Positions 52,727 through 63,572 are shown, counted from the first letter of the stretch. The stretch is 64,000 nt of DNA from Sphingomonas paucimobilis NBRC 13935 (GCF_000739895.2 NZ_BBJS01000004.1:1-64000), one strand, 5' to 3'. The notes: a model not told the origin generated them from the letters alone. Made by a program: numbers and translations.

Positions 52727-53957
52727 GACAGAGGCAGGGCTGTTCGTACAACCGGGGGCCGCCTATCCGGGGCTTCGAAACAAGGGCGGCCTGCGGTTGG
52801 GCCGCACGCTGGCGCTGGCCGCGACGCTGTTCCTGGGGGCGTGTCAGACTTTGGTCCCGCGCGGGCCGACCGAAGCGCCGCCGCCGCGTCCCCAGACCAC
52901 CACGCCGCGTCCGAGTACCGAGGTGGAGCCCGGCCTGCCGCGCGACACCGCGCGCCACCGCGTCGCGCTGCTCGTGCCGCTTTCGGGCAGCAATGCCGGC
53001 GTCGGTCAGTCGATCGCCAATGCGACGATGATGGCCCTGCTTGACAGCCAGGCCGACACCGTCCGCATCACCAATTATGATACCGCGACCGGCGCGGCGG
53101 CGGCGGCGCAAAAGGCGATCGCCGAGGGGGCCCAGCTCATCCTTGGGCCGCTCCTCTCCGAAGATGTCCGCGTGGTCGCGCCGATCGCGCGCGCCGCCCG
53201 CGTGCCGGTCATCAGCTTCTCCAACGATACCGGGGTCGCAGGCGGCGGCACCTATCTGATGGGCTATACCCCGGCGCAGTCGATCGACCGCGTCGTCGAT
53301 TATGCGCGCGGGCGCGGCGTCACCACCTTCGCCGGCCTTGTTCCCAACGGCCTTTATGGCGAGCGCGCCTCGACCGCGTTCCTGCGTGCGGTGGAAGGGG
53401 CCGGGGGCCAGGTCGTCTCGCTCCAGCCCTATGGCCGGGTCGCGGGCGGCATCGCGGCGGCGGCACAGCGGCTGAATGCCAAGGCGCCCTATGATGCGGT
53501 GCTGATCGCCGATGGCGGGGCGGCGGCGGCAGCGGCGGCCCCGGTCATCAAGCGCGGATCGGGGGCGACCACCCGGCTGCTCGGCACCGAATTGTGGAAT
53601 TCCGAATCGAACATCGCGGCGCGCCCGACGCTGAACGGCGCCTGGTTCGCCAGCGTATCGAACAACCTCTACCGCCAATATGCGACAAAATACCGGGCCC
53701 GCTATCGCACCGCGCCCTATCGCCTGTCGAGCCTGGGCTATGACGCGGTTCTGCTGACCGTGCGGATCGCCCGCGACTGGAAGATGAACGCGGCCTTCCC
53801 CGAATCGCGTCTCCGTGCATCGGACGGCTTTGCCGGCATCGACGGCGCCTTCCGCTTCGGCCGCGACGGCGTAGCCGAACGCGCCTTGGAGGTGCAGGAG
53901 ATTCGTGACGGCACGGCGGTGACCGTCTCGCCGGCGCCGACCGGGTTCGGGGATTGA
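52725..53957 (+). CDS. LpoA-like lipoprotein (penicillin-binding protein activator family)
   Basis: From ATG 52725 (GGGGAG upstream) the product has 410 residues. A lipoprotein signal ends in LFLGAC near residue 43, then a Pro/Thr-rich linker and a periplasmic-binding-protein type 1 domain starting HRVALLVPLSGSNAGVGQSI, with LILGPLLSEDVRVVAPIAR and FAGLVPNGLYGERASTAFLR. E. coli LpoA activates PBP1A; a similar cell-wall role is inferred from the rsmI-lpoA-yraN neighbourhood. Confidence 0.85.
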   Translation: MTEAGLFVQPGAAYPGLRNKGGLRLGRTLALAATLFLGACQTLVPRGPTEAPPPRPQTTTPRPSTEVEPGLPRDTARHRVALLVPLSGSNAGVGQSIANATMMALLDSQADTVRITNYDTATGAAAAAQKAIAEGAQLILGPLLSEDVRVVAPIARAARVPVISFSNDTGVAGGGTYLMGYTPAQSIDRVVDYARGRGVTTFAGLVPNGLYGERASTAFLRAVEGAGGQVVSLQPYGRVAGGIAAAAQRLNAKAPYDAVLIADGGAAAAAAAPVIKRGSGATTRLLGTELWNSESNIAARPTLNGAWFASVSNNLYRQYATKYRARYRTAPYRLSSLGYDAVLLTVRIARDWKMNAAFPESRLRASDGFAGIDGAFRFGRDGVAERALEVQEIRDGTAVTVSPAPTGFGD

Positions 53958-54283
53958 GCGGGAACGAATTGATCCTCGTTCAGTGCGCGGTGGGGTCGCG
54001 GGACAATGCCGCAGCCATCGCCCGGGCGCTGGTCGAGCGGCGGTTGGCGGCCTGTGTCCAGATGACGCCGATCGAAAGCTGGTATCGCTGGGAGGGCGCC
54101 GTCCAGCATGAGCCCGAACTGATGCTGACCATCAAGACGGTGCGGGCACGATTCGACGCGCTGTGCGCGGCGGCGACCGCGCTGCATGATTATGAACTGC
54201 CCGAAATCGTCGCGGTGCCGATCACCGATGCGCTGCCGGCCTATGCGGACTGGGTGCGCGAGGCGGTCGCCGACGCGGTTTAA
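53954..54283 (+). CDS. cutA: Divalent-cation tolerance protein CutA
   Basis: CutA1 is a small trimeric protein linked to copper tolerance. The 109-residue product starts at TTG 53954, overlapping the preceding TGA, and has ALVERRLAACVQMTPIESWY, WEGAVQHEPELMLTIKTVRA and HDYELPEIVAVPITDALPAY, the family pattern. A start at TTG 53969 is possible. Its stop overlaps the convergent hemW stop by four bases. Confidence 0.93.
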   Translation: MSGNELILVQCAVGSRDNAAAIARALVERRLAACVQMTPIESWYRWEGAVQHEPELMLTIKTVRARFDALCAAATALHDYELPEIVAVPITDALPAYADWVREAVADAV

Positions 54284-55443
54284 GCCTCGTCCAGCACCAC
54301 CTCGCGCAGGATCGCGTCGAGCAGCAGCGCGCCCGCTTCGGTCACGATCAGCCGCTCGCCGTCGCGGCGTACCAGCCCTTGCTGGGCCAGACGTTCGACC
54401 TGGGCCGCGTCGACCATCTCCCGCCCCTTGGCGAGGGCGGTGACGTAGCGGAGGTCGACCCCTTCGGTCAGGCGCAGCCCCATGACCAGCGCCTCGGTCG
54501 CGCGGGCGACGGGGGCGAGCGCTTCTTCCAACTCGATGCCATGGCCGTTGCGGTCGACCGCAGCCATCCAGTTTTCGGGTTTCTTGCGCCGCGCGGTCGC
54601 CACGCCTTCACGCCGGCCATGCGCGCCGGGGCCGATGCCGGCATAATCGCCATAGCGCCAATAGGTCAGATTGTGACGACTCTCTGCCCCGATCCGCGCA
54701 TGGTTGGAGGTCTCATAGGCGGGCAGGCCGGCGGCGGCGGTGATCGCGCGCGTCGTCTCGAATAGGTCGGCGGCGGCGTCGCCATCGGGAATGGTCAGCC
54801 GCCCTGCTGCTGCCTCGGTGGCGAATCGCGTACCCGGCTCGATGGTGAGCTGATAGAGCGACAGATGCTCAGTGCCATAGCCGATCGCACGGGTCAGCTC
54901 CGCCTCCCAATCGGCCAGCGGCTGGCCGGGGCGGGCATAGATCAGGTCGAAGCTGACCCGGCCAAACTGCTCCTGTGCCGTTTGCAGCGCGCGCAACGCC
55001 TCGTCTACGCCGTGCGCGCGGCCAAGAAAGCGCAGCGCCTCGTCATCGAGCGCCTGGACGCCCAGCGAGGCGCGATTGACCCCGGCGGCAGCCAGATCGG
55101 CAAAGCGCGCCGCCTCGACCGAGGAGGGGTTGGCCTCCAGCGTGATCTCGATCCCCTCGGCAAAGCCCCAATGCCGCTCGGCCGCGTCCAGGATCGCGGC
55201 GACCGTGGCGGGCGGCATCAGCGAGGGCGTGCCGCCGCCGAAGAAGATCGAGGTTAGTTGCCGTCCCGGCAGCATCGCCGCTTCATGCGCTAGATCGGCG
55301 AGCAGCGCATCGGCCCAGGCCGCCTGGTCCACCGATTCGCGGACATGGCTGTTGAAGTCACAATAGGGGCATTTGGAGACGCAGAAGGGCCAGTGGACAT
55401 AAAGCGCCAGCGGCGCGGAGGACGGCGATATTGCGGAGGACAT
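54280..55443 (-). CDS. hemW: Radical SAM protein HemW
   Basis: HemW is a radical SAM heme chaperone once annotated as coproporphyrinogen oxidase. The 387-residue product has the radical SAM cluster motif CVSKCPYCDF (Cys21, Cys25, Cys28 or so) and the GGGTPSLM segment, plus the HemW C-terminal domain. It lacks the extra N-terminal features of HemN. Its ATG overlaps the start of the divergent CAP gene. Confidence 0.94.
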   Translation of the reverse strand: MSSAISPSSAPLALYVHWPFCVSKCPYCDFNSHVRESVDQAAWADALLADLAHEAAMLPGRQLTSIFFGGGTPSLMPPATVAAILDAAERHWGFAEGIEITLEANPSSVEAARFADLAAAGVNRASLGVQALDDEALRFLGRAHGVDEALRALQTAQEQFGRVSFDLIYARPGQPLADWEAELTRAIGYGTEHLSLYQLTIEPGTRFATEAAAGRLTIPDGDAAADLFETTRAITAAAGLPAYETSNHARIGAESRHNLTYWRYGDYAGIGPGAHGRREGVATARRKKPENWMAAVDRNGHGIELEEALAPVARATEALVMGLRLTEGVDLRYVTALAKGREMVDAAQVERLAQQGLVRRDGERLIVTEAGALLLDAILREVVLDEA

Positions 55444-55444
55444 G

Positions 55445-56056
55445 ATGCGCTCCGATATGGCGGCGATGTTCGCGCTTCGCCATCTCTTATCGCTGCCCGT
55501 GTTGGCTCTGTTGCTGTCGAGTTGCGGCGCGGTCGTGCCGTCTGGGGCGGGGGAGCGTCCGCCCGCGCGGGTAGTCGAGCAGCGGCTGTCCGATGCGCCC
55601 GCGCCGCGCGGGGCAGGGTTGCTGCGCCAGGCGATGCTGAACGGCCACCGGGCGGCGCGGGCGGATGTGGGGTTGCCGCCGCTCGCCTGGAACGACTCGC
55701 TGGCGGCGAGCGCCTTGTCCTATGCCCAGGAAATGGCGCGGACCGGCCGGTTCGAGCATGCGCAGCAGCCGCAGGGACCGGCTCGACAGGGCGAGAATCT
55801 GTGGACCGGCACGCGCGGCGCCTATCGCTATGACGAGATGATGGCCCATTGGCGCGCCGAACAGCGCAATTTCGTCAACCTGCCCGTGCCGCAATCCAGC
55901 CGCACGGGCCAGTTCGGCGATGTGGCGCACTATACGCAGATCGTCTGGGCGCGTTCCACGGCGATGGGATGCGCGATGGCCAGTAATGCGCGCGACGACT
56001 TCCTCGTTTGCCGCTATAGCCCGACGGGCAACGTCTTTGGCGAGCGGGCTTTCTGA
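55445..56056 (+). CDS. CAP (SCP/PR1) domain lipoprotein
   Basis: CAP domain proteins are secreted cysteine-rich-like proteins of mostly unknown role in bacteria. ATGs occur at 55442 and 55445; GGAGGA at 55433-55438 favours the second (203 residues). A lipoprotein signal ends LLLSSC. The CAP domain has LNGHRAARADVGLPPLAWND, the conserved His in FEHAQQ, GENLW and HYTQIVWARSTAMGCAMA. It is divergent from hemW, with overlapping start codons. Confidence 0.88.
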   Translation: MRSDMAAMFALRHLLSLPVLALLLSSCGAVVPSGAGERPPARVVEQRLSDAPAPRGAGLLRQAMLNGHRAARADVGLPPLAWNDSLAASALSYAQEMARTGRFEHAQQPQGPARQGENLWTGTRGAYRYDEMMAHWRAEQRNFVNLPVPQSSRTGQFGDVAHYTQIVWARSTAMGCAMASNARDDFLVCRYSPTGNVFGERAF

Positions 56057-56085
56057 TCCGCCGGGCGTGGCGAAGGAACGCAATT

Positions 56086-56472
56086 ATGGCCAATCCCTAT
56101 GATCCGATGGCGTGGATCGCCTTCTGGACCGCGCCCGCGCGCTTCGCGGTGATGGCGGGCGAGGCCATGCTGAGCGCACAGAGCGTGATCGCGACCCGGA
56201 TGGGCGCGATGGCGACGGGCACCTCGTCGCCCGCCGAAATGACGCTGATGGTCAGCGAGAAGGTCAAGGCGTTCGACCAGTCGGCGAGGGTGTGGAATCG
56301 CGATCAGGCGGCGCTGTCGCGATTGTCCCGCCATAATCCGCGCGGCGGGATGCTGGATGCGTGGGAAGCGATGGCGCGCGCGATGCTGATCGGTGCGTCG
56401 ATGCCGCTCCAGGCGATGACCCCGGTGCACCGGACGGTGACGGCGAACCAGAAGCGGCTGGCGAAGGGGTAG
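56086..56472 (+). CDS. Phasin-like or hypothetical helical protein
   Basis: The 128-residue product begins MANPYDPMAWIAFWTAPARF and is mainly helical with many Ala and Met residues; MVSEKVKAFDQSARVWNRDQ is the best-formed amphipathic stretch. It resembles short phasin-like proteins that coat polyhydroxyalkanoate granules, but this is weak. It follows the CAP gene by 29 bases on the same strand. Confidence 0.6.
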   Translation: MANPYDPMAWIAFWTAPARFAVMAGEAMLSAQSVIATRMGAMATGTSSPAEMTLMVSEKVKAFDQSARVWNRDQAALSRLSRHNPRGGMLDAWEAMARAMLIGASMPLQAMTPVHRTVTANQKRLAKG

Positions 56473-56477
56473 GACTT

Positions 56478-56610
56478 AAATCCTCCCCGGTACGGGGAGG
56501 GGGACCAGACGCAGGCTGGTGGAGGGGGTCGCCACGAGGATATCCTTTGTGGAAGCCCCCTCCGTCAGGCCTTCGGCCTGCCACCTCCCCGTTCGTACCG
56601 GGGAGGATTT
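56478..56610. repeat. Inverted repeat (AAATCCTCCCCGGTAC type)
   Basis: A perfect 16-bp outer arm (56478-56493 with 56595-56610) encloses further complementary stretches, such as GGAGGGGG and CCCCCTCC, and a GGCCTTCGGCC hairpin. It fills the spacer between two convergent genes. Confidence 0.8.
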
Positions 56611-56611
56611 C

Positions 56612-57238
56612 TTAGAACACTGCCTTGACCAGCTGCCCGAAGGCGTCGGCGCGGTGGCTGATGCGGTTCTTTTCGCCCTGGTCCATCTCGGCGAAGGTCT
56701 CGGTATAGCCGATCGGCTGGAAGATCGGGTCATAGCCATGGCCCTTGTCGCCCCGCGGCGGCCAGACGATGGTGCCGTCGACACGGCCCTCGAACCACTC
56801 GACATGGCCATCGGGCCAGCCGACCGCCAGCGCGCAGACGAAATGCGCGGCGCGGCTCATGTCCGGCTCCTCGTTCAGCCGGTCTTCCACCGCGCGCATC
56901 GCCATGGCGAAATCCTTTTCCGGCCCCGCCCAGCGCGCGGAGAACAGCCCCGGATCGCCGCCCAGCGCCTCGACGCACAGGCCGCTGTCGTCGGACAGCG
57001 CCGGAAGCCCCGACAGGTCGGCGGCAGCCAGCGCCTTCAACTCGGCATTGGCGACGAAGGTCGTGCCCGTTTCCTCGGGCTCGGGCAGGTCCAGGTCCCC
57101 CGCCGCGATCACCTCGACGCCGTAGGGCGCGAGGAGTTCGCGGAATTCGACGATCTTGCCCTTGTTGTGGCTGGCGAGGACCAGCTTGCCGGGTTCGAGC
57201 TTGCGGATCGCCTGGCGGCCATTGCCTTCACCGCTCAT
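56612..57238 (-). CDS. rdgB: XTP/dITP pyrophosphatase
   Basis: RdgB (HAM1) removes non-canonical purine nucleotides such as dITP and XTP. The 208-residue product has [19 protein letters not shown] with the nucleotide-binding Lys, [20 protein letters not shown] and GYDPIFQP and [11 protein letters not shown]. The first 17 residues precede the core. It overlaps rph by four bases and belongs to the rph-rdgB pair common near hrcA. Confidence 0.96.
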   Translation of the reverse strand: MSGEGNGRQAIRKLEPGKLVLASHNKGKIVEFRELLAPYGVEVIAAGDLDLPEPEETGTTFVANAELKALAAADLSGLPALSDDSGLCVEALGGDPGLFSARWAGPEKDFAMAMRAVEDRLNEEPDMSRAAHFVCALAVGWPDGHVEWFEGRVDGTIVWPPRGDKGHGYDPIFQPIGYTETFAEMDQGEKNRISHRADAFGQLVKAVF

Positions 57239-57951
57239 GCGCGGATTGCCCGCTCTTGCGCGGCGAAGATCTCGGTGCAGCCCATGCGCGCCAGACGGAG
57301 CAGGCGCAGCAGCGCCTCTTCGTCATAGGTGGCATGCTCGGCGGTCGCCTGGACCTCGGCGATATGGCCGTTCTCGATCAGCACGAAGTTCGCATCGGCA
57401 TCGGCGTTCGAATCCTCGATATAGTCGAGGTCGAGCACGGGCGTGCCCTGATGGATTCCGCAGGAGACGGCGGCGACCTTGTGACGGATCGGGTCGCTGG
57501 TCAGCTTGCCCTCGGCCATCAGCTTGTTGACCGCCATGCGTAGCGCGACCCACGCGCCTGAGATCGCGGCGGTGCGGGTGCCGCCATCGGCCTGGATCAC
57601 GTCACAGTCGAGGGTGATCTGCCGCTCGCCCAGCGCCTTCAGGTCGCAGACGGCGCGCAGGGAGCGGCCGATGAGACGCTGGATCTCCTGGGTGCGGCCC
57701 GACTGCTTGCCCTTGGCGGCCTCACGGCTGCCGCGCGTGTGGGTGGCGCGGGGCAGCATGCCATATTCGGCCGTGACCCAGCCTTCGCCCTTGCCGCGCA
57801 GGAAGGGGGGAACGCGCTCTTCGACGCTGGCGGTGACAAGTACCTTGGTATCGCCGAACCCGATCAGCACCGAACCTTCGGCGTGGCGGGTGAAATTCGG
57901 CTCGATGGTGATGGGACGCATCTGGTCGGGCATCCGGCCGGACGGGCGCAT
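57235..57951 (-). CDS. rph: Ribonuclease PH
   Basis: RNase PH trims tRNA 3' ends with phosphate. From ATG 57951, with AAGGAG seven bases upstream, the product has 238 residues with [40 protein letters not shown] and the catalytic [20 protein letters not shown]. The upstream part of the open frame is not used. It is divergent from hrcA. Confidence 0.97.
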   Translation of the reverse strand: MRPSGRMPDQMRPITIEPNFTRHAEGSVLIGFGDTKVLVTASVEERVPPFLRGKGEGWVTAEYGMLPRATHTRGSREAAKGKQSGRTQEIQRLIGRSLRAVCDLKALGERQITLDCDVIQADGGTRTAAISGAWVALRMAVNKLMAEGKLTSDPIRHKVAAVSCGIHQGTPVLDLDYIEDSNADADANFVLIENGHIAEVQATAEHATYDEEALLRLLRLARMGCTEIFAAQERAIRA

Positions 57952-58041
57952 AGTCTTCTCCTTGTTCCTTGGGAGCAGCCCTAACCGGCCCCCGCGCGAT
58001 GCGCCAGAGACCAAGAGAACGGGAATGCCCTGCGATCGCGG

Positions 58042-58070
58042 TTGAGCGTGAGCACTGCCATGCCTACATT
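58042..58070 (+). promoter_or_regulatory. Candidate promoter of hrcA
   Basis: TTGAGC (58042-58047), 17 bases, then TACATT (58065-58070). With normal spacing the transcript would begin at about 58077, which is the A of the hrcA ATG. No CIRCE inverted repeat was seen in the spacer. Confidence 0.45.
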
Positions 58071-58076
58071 TCCGTC

Positions 58077-59117
58077 ATGGTCACCCCACCGATCACCGAG
58101 CTGACCGACCGGGCGCGCGATATCTTTCGTGTCGTGGTTGACAGCTATCTGACCAGCGGCCAGCCCGTGGGGTCGAAGACGATCGCCCTGTCGGGGATCA
58201 ACCTGTCGCCCGCCTCGATCCGCAACGTGCTCCAGGAACTGGAGGAACGGGGTCTGCTCGCCGCGCCGCATACCAGCGCGGGGCGGATGCCGACCGATAT
58301 CGGGCTGCGGCTGTTCGTCGACGGGATGATGCATGCCATGGAGCCGAGCGTCGAGGAGCGCGCCGCGATCGAGGCGCGGGCGGCGCGCGCCGGCCCGGTC
58401 GAAGAGGCGCTGGCGGCGACGACGGCGGTCTTGTCGGGACTGTCGGCTTGTGCGGGTCTGGTCATGGTGCCCAAGCGCGAGATGAAGCTGCGCTCGATCG
58501 GCTTCGTGCCGCTCTCCGCGACGCAGGCGCTCGCGGTGCTGGTCGCCGAGGATGGCGCGGTCGAGAACCGGGTGCTGGAATTGCCTGTAGGCATGACGCC
58601 CTCGGCGCTGATCGAGGCGGGCAATTATCTGTCGGCGACGCTCGCCGGGCTGACGCTGGGGCAGGCGCGCGAGCGGCTGGAGCGCGAATTGGCCGCCGGA
58701 CAGGCGGCGCTAGACGGTGCGGCGCGGGCGCTGGTCGAGCAGGGGCTGATCGTCTGGAGCGAGGATGGCGAGCGGCGACCGATCCTGATCGTACGCGGGC
58801 AGGGGCGGTTGATCGATGCGGCCGCCGCGGCGGATCTGGAGCGGGTGCGCGATCTGCTCGACGATCTGGAAGGCAAGCAGGAGGTTGCCCGCCTGCTCGA
58901 TTCGGCGCGGGCGGGGGATTCGACTCGCATCTTCATCGGCGCGGAGAACAAATTATTCGCGCTGTCGGGATCGTCGGTCATCGCCCGGCCATTTCGCAAT
59001 CTGGACGGCCAAGTGGTTGGTGTGGTCGGCGTAATCGGGCCGACGCGGTTGAACTATGCCCGCGTCGTGCCCATGGTGGATTTCACGGCGGCAACGCTCG
59101 CCCGAATGATGGGCTGA
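58077..59117 (+). CDS. hrcA: Heat-inducible transcription repressor HrcA
   Basis: HrcA represses chaperone genes by binding CIRCE elements. From ATG 58077 the product has 346 residues with a winged-helix domain (about 5-75, ASIRNVLQELEERGLLAAPH and TSAGRMPTDIGLRLFVDG) and a GAF-like domain, ending DFTAATLARMMG. No Shine-Dalgarno is visible before the start. The upstream open frame (from 57969) lacks support. It is the first gene of hrcA-grpE. Confidence 0.95.
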   Translation: MVTPPITELTDRARDIFRVVVDSYLTSGQPVGSKTIALSGINLSPASIRNVLQELEERGLLAAPHTSAGRMPTDIGLRLFVDGMMHAMEPSVEERAAIEARAARAGPVEEALAATTAVLSGLSACAGLVMVPKREMKLRSIGFVPLSATQALAVLVAEDGAVENRVLELPVGMTPSALIEAGNYLSATLAGLTLGQARERLERELAAGQAALDGAARALVEQGLIVWSEDGERRPILIVRGQGRLIDAAAAADLERVRDLLDDLEGKQEVARLLDSARAGDSTRIFIGAENKLFALSGSSVIARPFRNLDGQVVGVVGVIGPTRLNYARVVPMVDFTAATLARMMG

Positions 59118-59146
59118 CCCGGATCACGGGCTGAACAGGGATTATG

Positions 59147-59692
59147 ATGAGCGACAACAAGACGAACGAACCCCAGACCGATCTTCGCGAGGAAACGGCC
59201 GAGGCCGCGCCCGAAGTGGCGGGCCAGGACCGTCTGAGCGAACTGGAAAATCAACTGGCCGAGGCCAAGCAGCAGTATCTCTACGCCCAGGCCGAAATTC
59301 AGAATATCCGCCGTCGGGCGGAAAAGGACGCGTCGGACGCGCGCAACTATGCCGCGACCTCCTTCGCGCGCGACGTGCTGTCGGTCGCCGACAATCTCCA
59401 GCGTGCGCTGGCAACGATTCCGGCCGATCTGCGCACGGACGACAAGTGGAAGGGGCTGGTGACCGGCCTCGACGCCACGGGTCGCGAGATGGAAAGCGTG
59501 CTGGGCCGTCACGGCATCACCAAGATCGAGGCGATGGGCCAGACGCTCGACCCCAACAAGCATCAGGCAATGATCGAACTCCCCTCCGATCAGGAGCCGG
59601 GCACGATCGTGCAGGAGATGCAGTCGGGTTACATGATCAAGGACCGCCTGCTGCGCCCGGCGCTGGTGGGTGTGGCCAAGAAGCCGGAGTGA
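59147..59692 (+). CDS. grpE: Nucleotide exchange factor GrpE
   Basis: GrpE releases ADP from DnaK. The product has 181 residues from ATG 59147 (or 182 from 59144; AGGGA spacing favours the later). A long coiled-coil (about 35-85) is followed by the beta domain with LDPNKHQAMIELPSDQEPGT and VQEMQSGYMIKDRLLRPALV. It is 29 bases after hrcA and forms an operon with it; a terminator follows. Confidence 0.96.
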   Translation: MSDNKTNEPQTDLREETAEAAPEVAGQDRLSELENQLAEAKQQYLYAQAEIQNIRRRAEKDASDARNYAATSFARDVLSVADNLQRALATIPADLRTDDKWKGLVTGLDATGREMESVLGRHGITKIEAMGQTLDPNKHQAMIELPSDQEPGTIVQEMQSGYMIKDRLLRPALVGVAKKPE

Positions 59693-59714
59693 TCCCGGCG
59701 GATCGGTGATCGGG

Positions 59715-59743
59715 AAGGGCGGGCCGAAAGGTCCGCCCTTTTT
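59715..59743 (+). terminator. Rho-independent terminator after grpE
   Basis: An 11-bp stem (59715-59725 with 59730-59740, loop GAAA, one wobble) ends in TTTTT. It separates grpE from the convergent flagellin gene. Confidence 0.9.
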
Positions 59744-59793
59744 CGTTGGGGCATGATGACGCCGCGTTGCTTTACGCTCTCCTGGGCGGGAGC

Positions 59794-60912
59794 TTATTGC
59801 CCCAGCAGTTTCAGCACATCCTTCTGGCTCTGATTGGCCTGGGCCAGCATCGCGGTCGAGGCCTGGGCCAGGATCTGCGCGCGGGCGAGCTTCACGGATT
59901 CGTCCGAATAATCCGTATCGGCGATCCGCGAGCGCGCCTCCGACAGGTTGGTTGTGCCGCTGGTCAGCGTGGCGATCGCGGATTCCAGCCGGTTGCCCGT
60001 CGCGCCCAGTTGTCCCTGGACGCTGGCCACCGTCGACAGGAGCGCATCGACGCGGCCCATGGTATGATCGGTGCGATAACGGTTCATGACGTTGAGTTCG
60101 TCGACCAGCGAGAACTGACGGCGCGCGGTATAGGCATCGTAAGTGTCGCCGGGATCATAGGTCGGACCATTGGGGTCGTACCATTGGTCGCCGTCGCTTT
60201 GATACACGATCCGGCCGATGTCCTGGCGGGCGACCGTCGTTCCCGCGATCTTCCCGCGCGCCATATAATCGTCGAACGTCACCAGATGCGACTGGCTCTG
60301 ATCGCGGTATTTCGGGTTCGTCAGCCGGCCGTGATAGCTCCAGCCCCAATAGCCATCGACATCATCGCGGACGAATTCGATCGGCACCGGATCGATCGAT
60401 ACCGGGATCGTGTCTGCGATATTGGGCCCCGCCTGGACGTTCAGCTTGACGCTGGCATCGACCAGATTGTTGTCGGCGTCGTAAATCGGCGCATTGGCGT
60501 TGAACAAGGCGACGCCGTTGAACGACGCCGAGCGGATCGTCTGATCGATCTGGGTGGCGAGCGCGGTGACCTCCTTTTGCAGCGCCGCGCGATCGGTCAT
60601 GCTGTAAGTGCCCGATCCCGCTTGCACCGCCAGTTCGCGGACGCGTTGCAGCATGTTGGACACCTCGCTCAGCACGCCGTCCGCCGTCTGGATCAGCGAC
60701 ACGCCGTCCATCGCGTTGCGTATCCCTTGCGACATCCCGCGAATCTGCGCGGTCATCGAGCTGCTGATCGCGAGCCCCGCCGCATCGTCCTTGGCCGAAT
60801 TGATCCGCTGGCCCGAGGACAGCCGCGCCATGGATTGGGCGAGGTCGGTATTGGCGCGCTGCGTGGCGGCCATCGCACGAAGCGCGGCGCCATTGGTGTT
60901 GATGACCGTCAT
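59794..60912 (-). CDS. Flagellin
   Basis: Flagellin is the filament subunit. From ATG 60912 (GGGAG six bases upstream) the product has 372 residues with a classic N-terminal D0/D1 region (TVINTNGAALRAMAATQRAN, RLSSGQRINSAKDDAAGLAI, LAVQAGSGTYSMTDRAALQK) and C-terminal D1/D0 (GATGNRLESAIATLTSGTTN, QASTAMLAQANQSQKDVLKLL). The middle is variable, Asp/Tyr-rich. No other flagellar gene is in the window. An ATG 12 bases upstream is possible. Confidence 0.95.
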   Translation of the reverse strand: MTVINTNGAALRAMAATQRANTDLAQSMARLSSGQRINSAKDDAAGLAISSSMTAQIRGMSQGIRNAMDGVSLIQTADGVLSEVSNMLQRVRELAVQAGSGTYSMTDRAALQKEVTALATQIDQTIRSASFNGVALFNANAPIYDADNNLVDASVKLNVQAGPNIADTIPVSIDPVPIEFVRDDVDGYWGWSYHGRLTNPKYRDQSQSHLVTFDDYMARGKIAGTTVARQDIGRIVYQSDGDQWYDPNGPTYDPGDTYDAYTARRQFSLVDELNVMNRYRTDHTMGRVDALLSTVASVQGQLGATGNRLESAIATLTSGTTNLSEARSRIADTDYSDESVKLARAQILAQASTAMLAQANQSQKDVLKLLGQ

Positions 60913-60929
60913 GGTAACTCCCATCCCGT

Positions 60930-61014
60930 GACGAGCGCGGGGGAATCCCCACGCGCGGACAGGATGGTTGACGCGATTTAACCATGACGAACTATCCGGG
61001 CTTTTCCCGGATAG
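60930..61014 (-). promoter_or_regulatory. Structured leader upstream of flagellin
   Basis: A perfect 9-bp hairpin (60992-61000 with 61006-61014, loop CTTTT) and a GC-rich imperfect hairpin around 60930-60958 (GGGGAATCCCC core) lie in the flagellin leader. They may serve post-transcriptional control, as known for flagellin mRNA in other alphaproteobacteria. No clear sigma-28 or sigma-54 promoter was found. Confidence 0.4.
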
Positions 61015-61056
61015 GCGACGGTCTTAGTCTATGAAAAAATTGACGGAATGGCCGGA

Positions 61057-61494
61057 TCAGGATTGCGGGGCCGGATCGCCGGCCGCGATGACCCGTGCCC
61101 CCTGGCGCAGGCGGGTGCCATCGGAAAAGGTCAGCAGCAGCGACAGGATGCGCCCCGGCTTAACCCCCGGATTCATGTCGTAAAGCATGACATGCCGCCC
61201 ACCGGGGGCGAAGGTGACGGTCGCGCCGGCGGGGATGGGGACGCTGTCCACCTTCTTCATCGCCATGCCGCCCTCATGCATCTCGCTGGTGATCGCGACA
61301 TCGCTGCTGACCGAGATGAGGTTCACCGGCTTGGGGCCGCCATGCACGATGAAATAGGCGGCGGCCGGCCGGCCGGGAACGGCGGCCAGTCGGACCCAGC
61401 CTTCGTCGGCATAGAGTTCCGGCTTTTCGCCGCATCCGCCGAGGGACAGGCCCATGGCCAAGGCGCAAAGGCCCAGAAAAATAGCGCGCCGCAT
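61057..61494 (-). CDS. PCuAC family copper chaperone lipoprotein
   Basis: PCu(A)C proteins deliver copper(I) to cytochrome oxidase in the periplasm. From ATG 61494 (AGAGGG upstream) the product has 145 residues with a lipoprotein signal ending LSLGGC and the copper motif H/Met pattern: SEMHEGGMAMKKV, then GGRHVMLYDM. No copper or oxidase gene is next to it; it lies between flagellin and dnaK. Confidence 0.9.
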   Translation of the reverse strand: MRRAIFLGLCALAMGLSLGGCGEKPELYADEGWVRLAAVPGRPAAAYFIVHGGPKPVNLISVSSDVAITSEMHEGGMAMKKVDSVPIPAGATVTFAPGGRHVMLYDMNPGVKPGRILSLLLTFSDGTRLRQGARVIAAGDPAPQS

Positions 61495-61673
61495 GACATA
61501 CCCTCTCGTTTCGGCAAATCCTGAAGCCATCCTAGGTTCCATCCAATCTTGCGGCAACGGAACGCCCACCTATATCCGGCCAGTGAGCGGGGTTTTCCGG
61601 TTGCCGCTTTCGGGACCGGGCGACCCTGGCATTGGACTTCCAGACTATGTTCTTGAGGGGCATTTAGAGACTT

Positions 61674-63572
<1,899 letters not shown>

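Noticed and set aside
57952..58076. CIRCE element upstream of hrcA
   Set aside because: AGCACT occurs once (58051), but there is no matching inverted half nine bases away. None was seen before grpE or dnaK either.
60930..61056. Sigma-28 or sigma-54 promoter of flagellin
   Set aside because: No TAAA-15-GCCGATAA or TGGCAC-5-TTGC pattern was found on the minus strand.
61560..61673. Sigma-32 (RpoH) promoter upstream of dnaK
   Set aside because: TTG-containing stretches and CTTGAG occur, but no pair with correct spacing to a -10 could be defended by eye.
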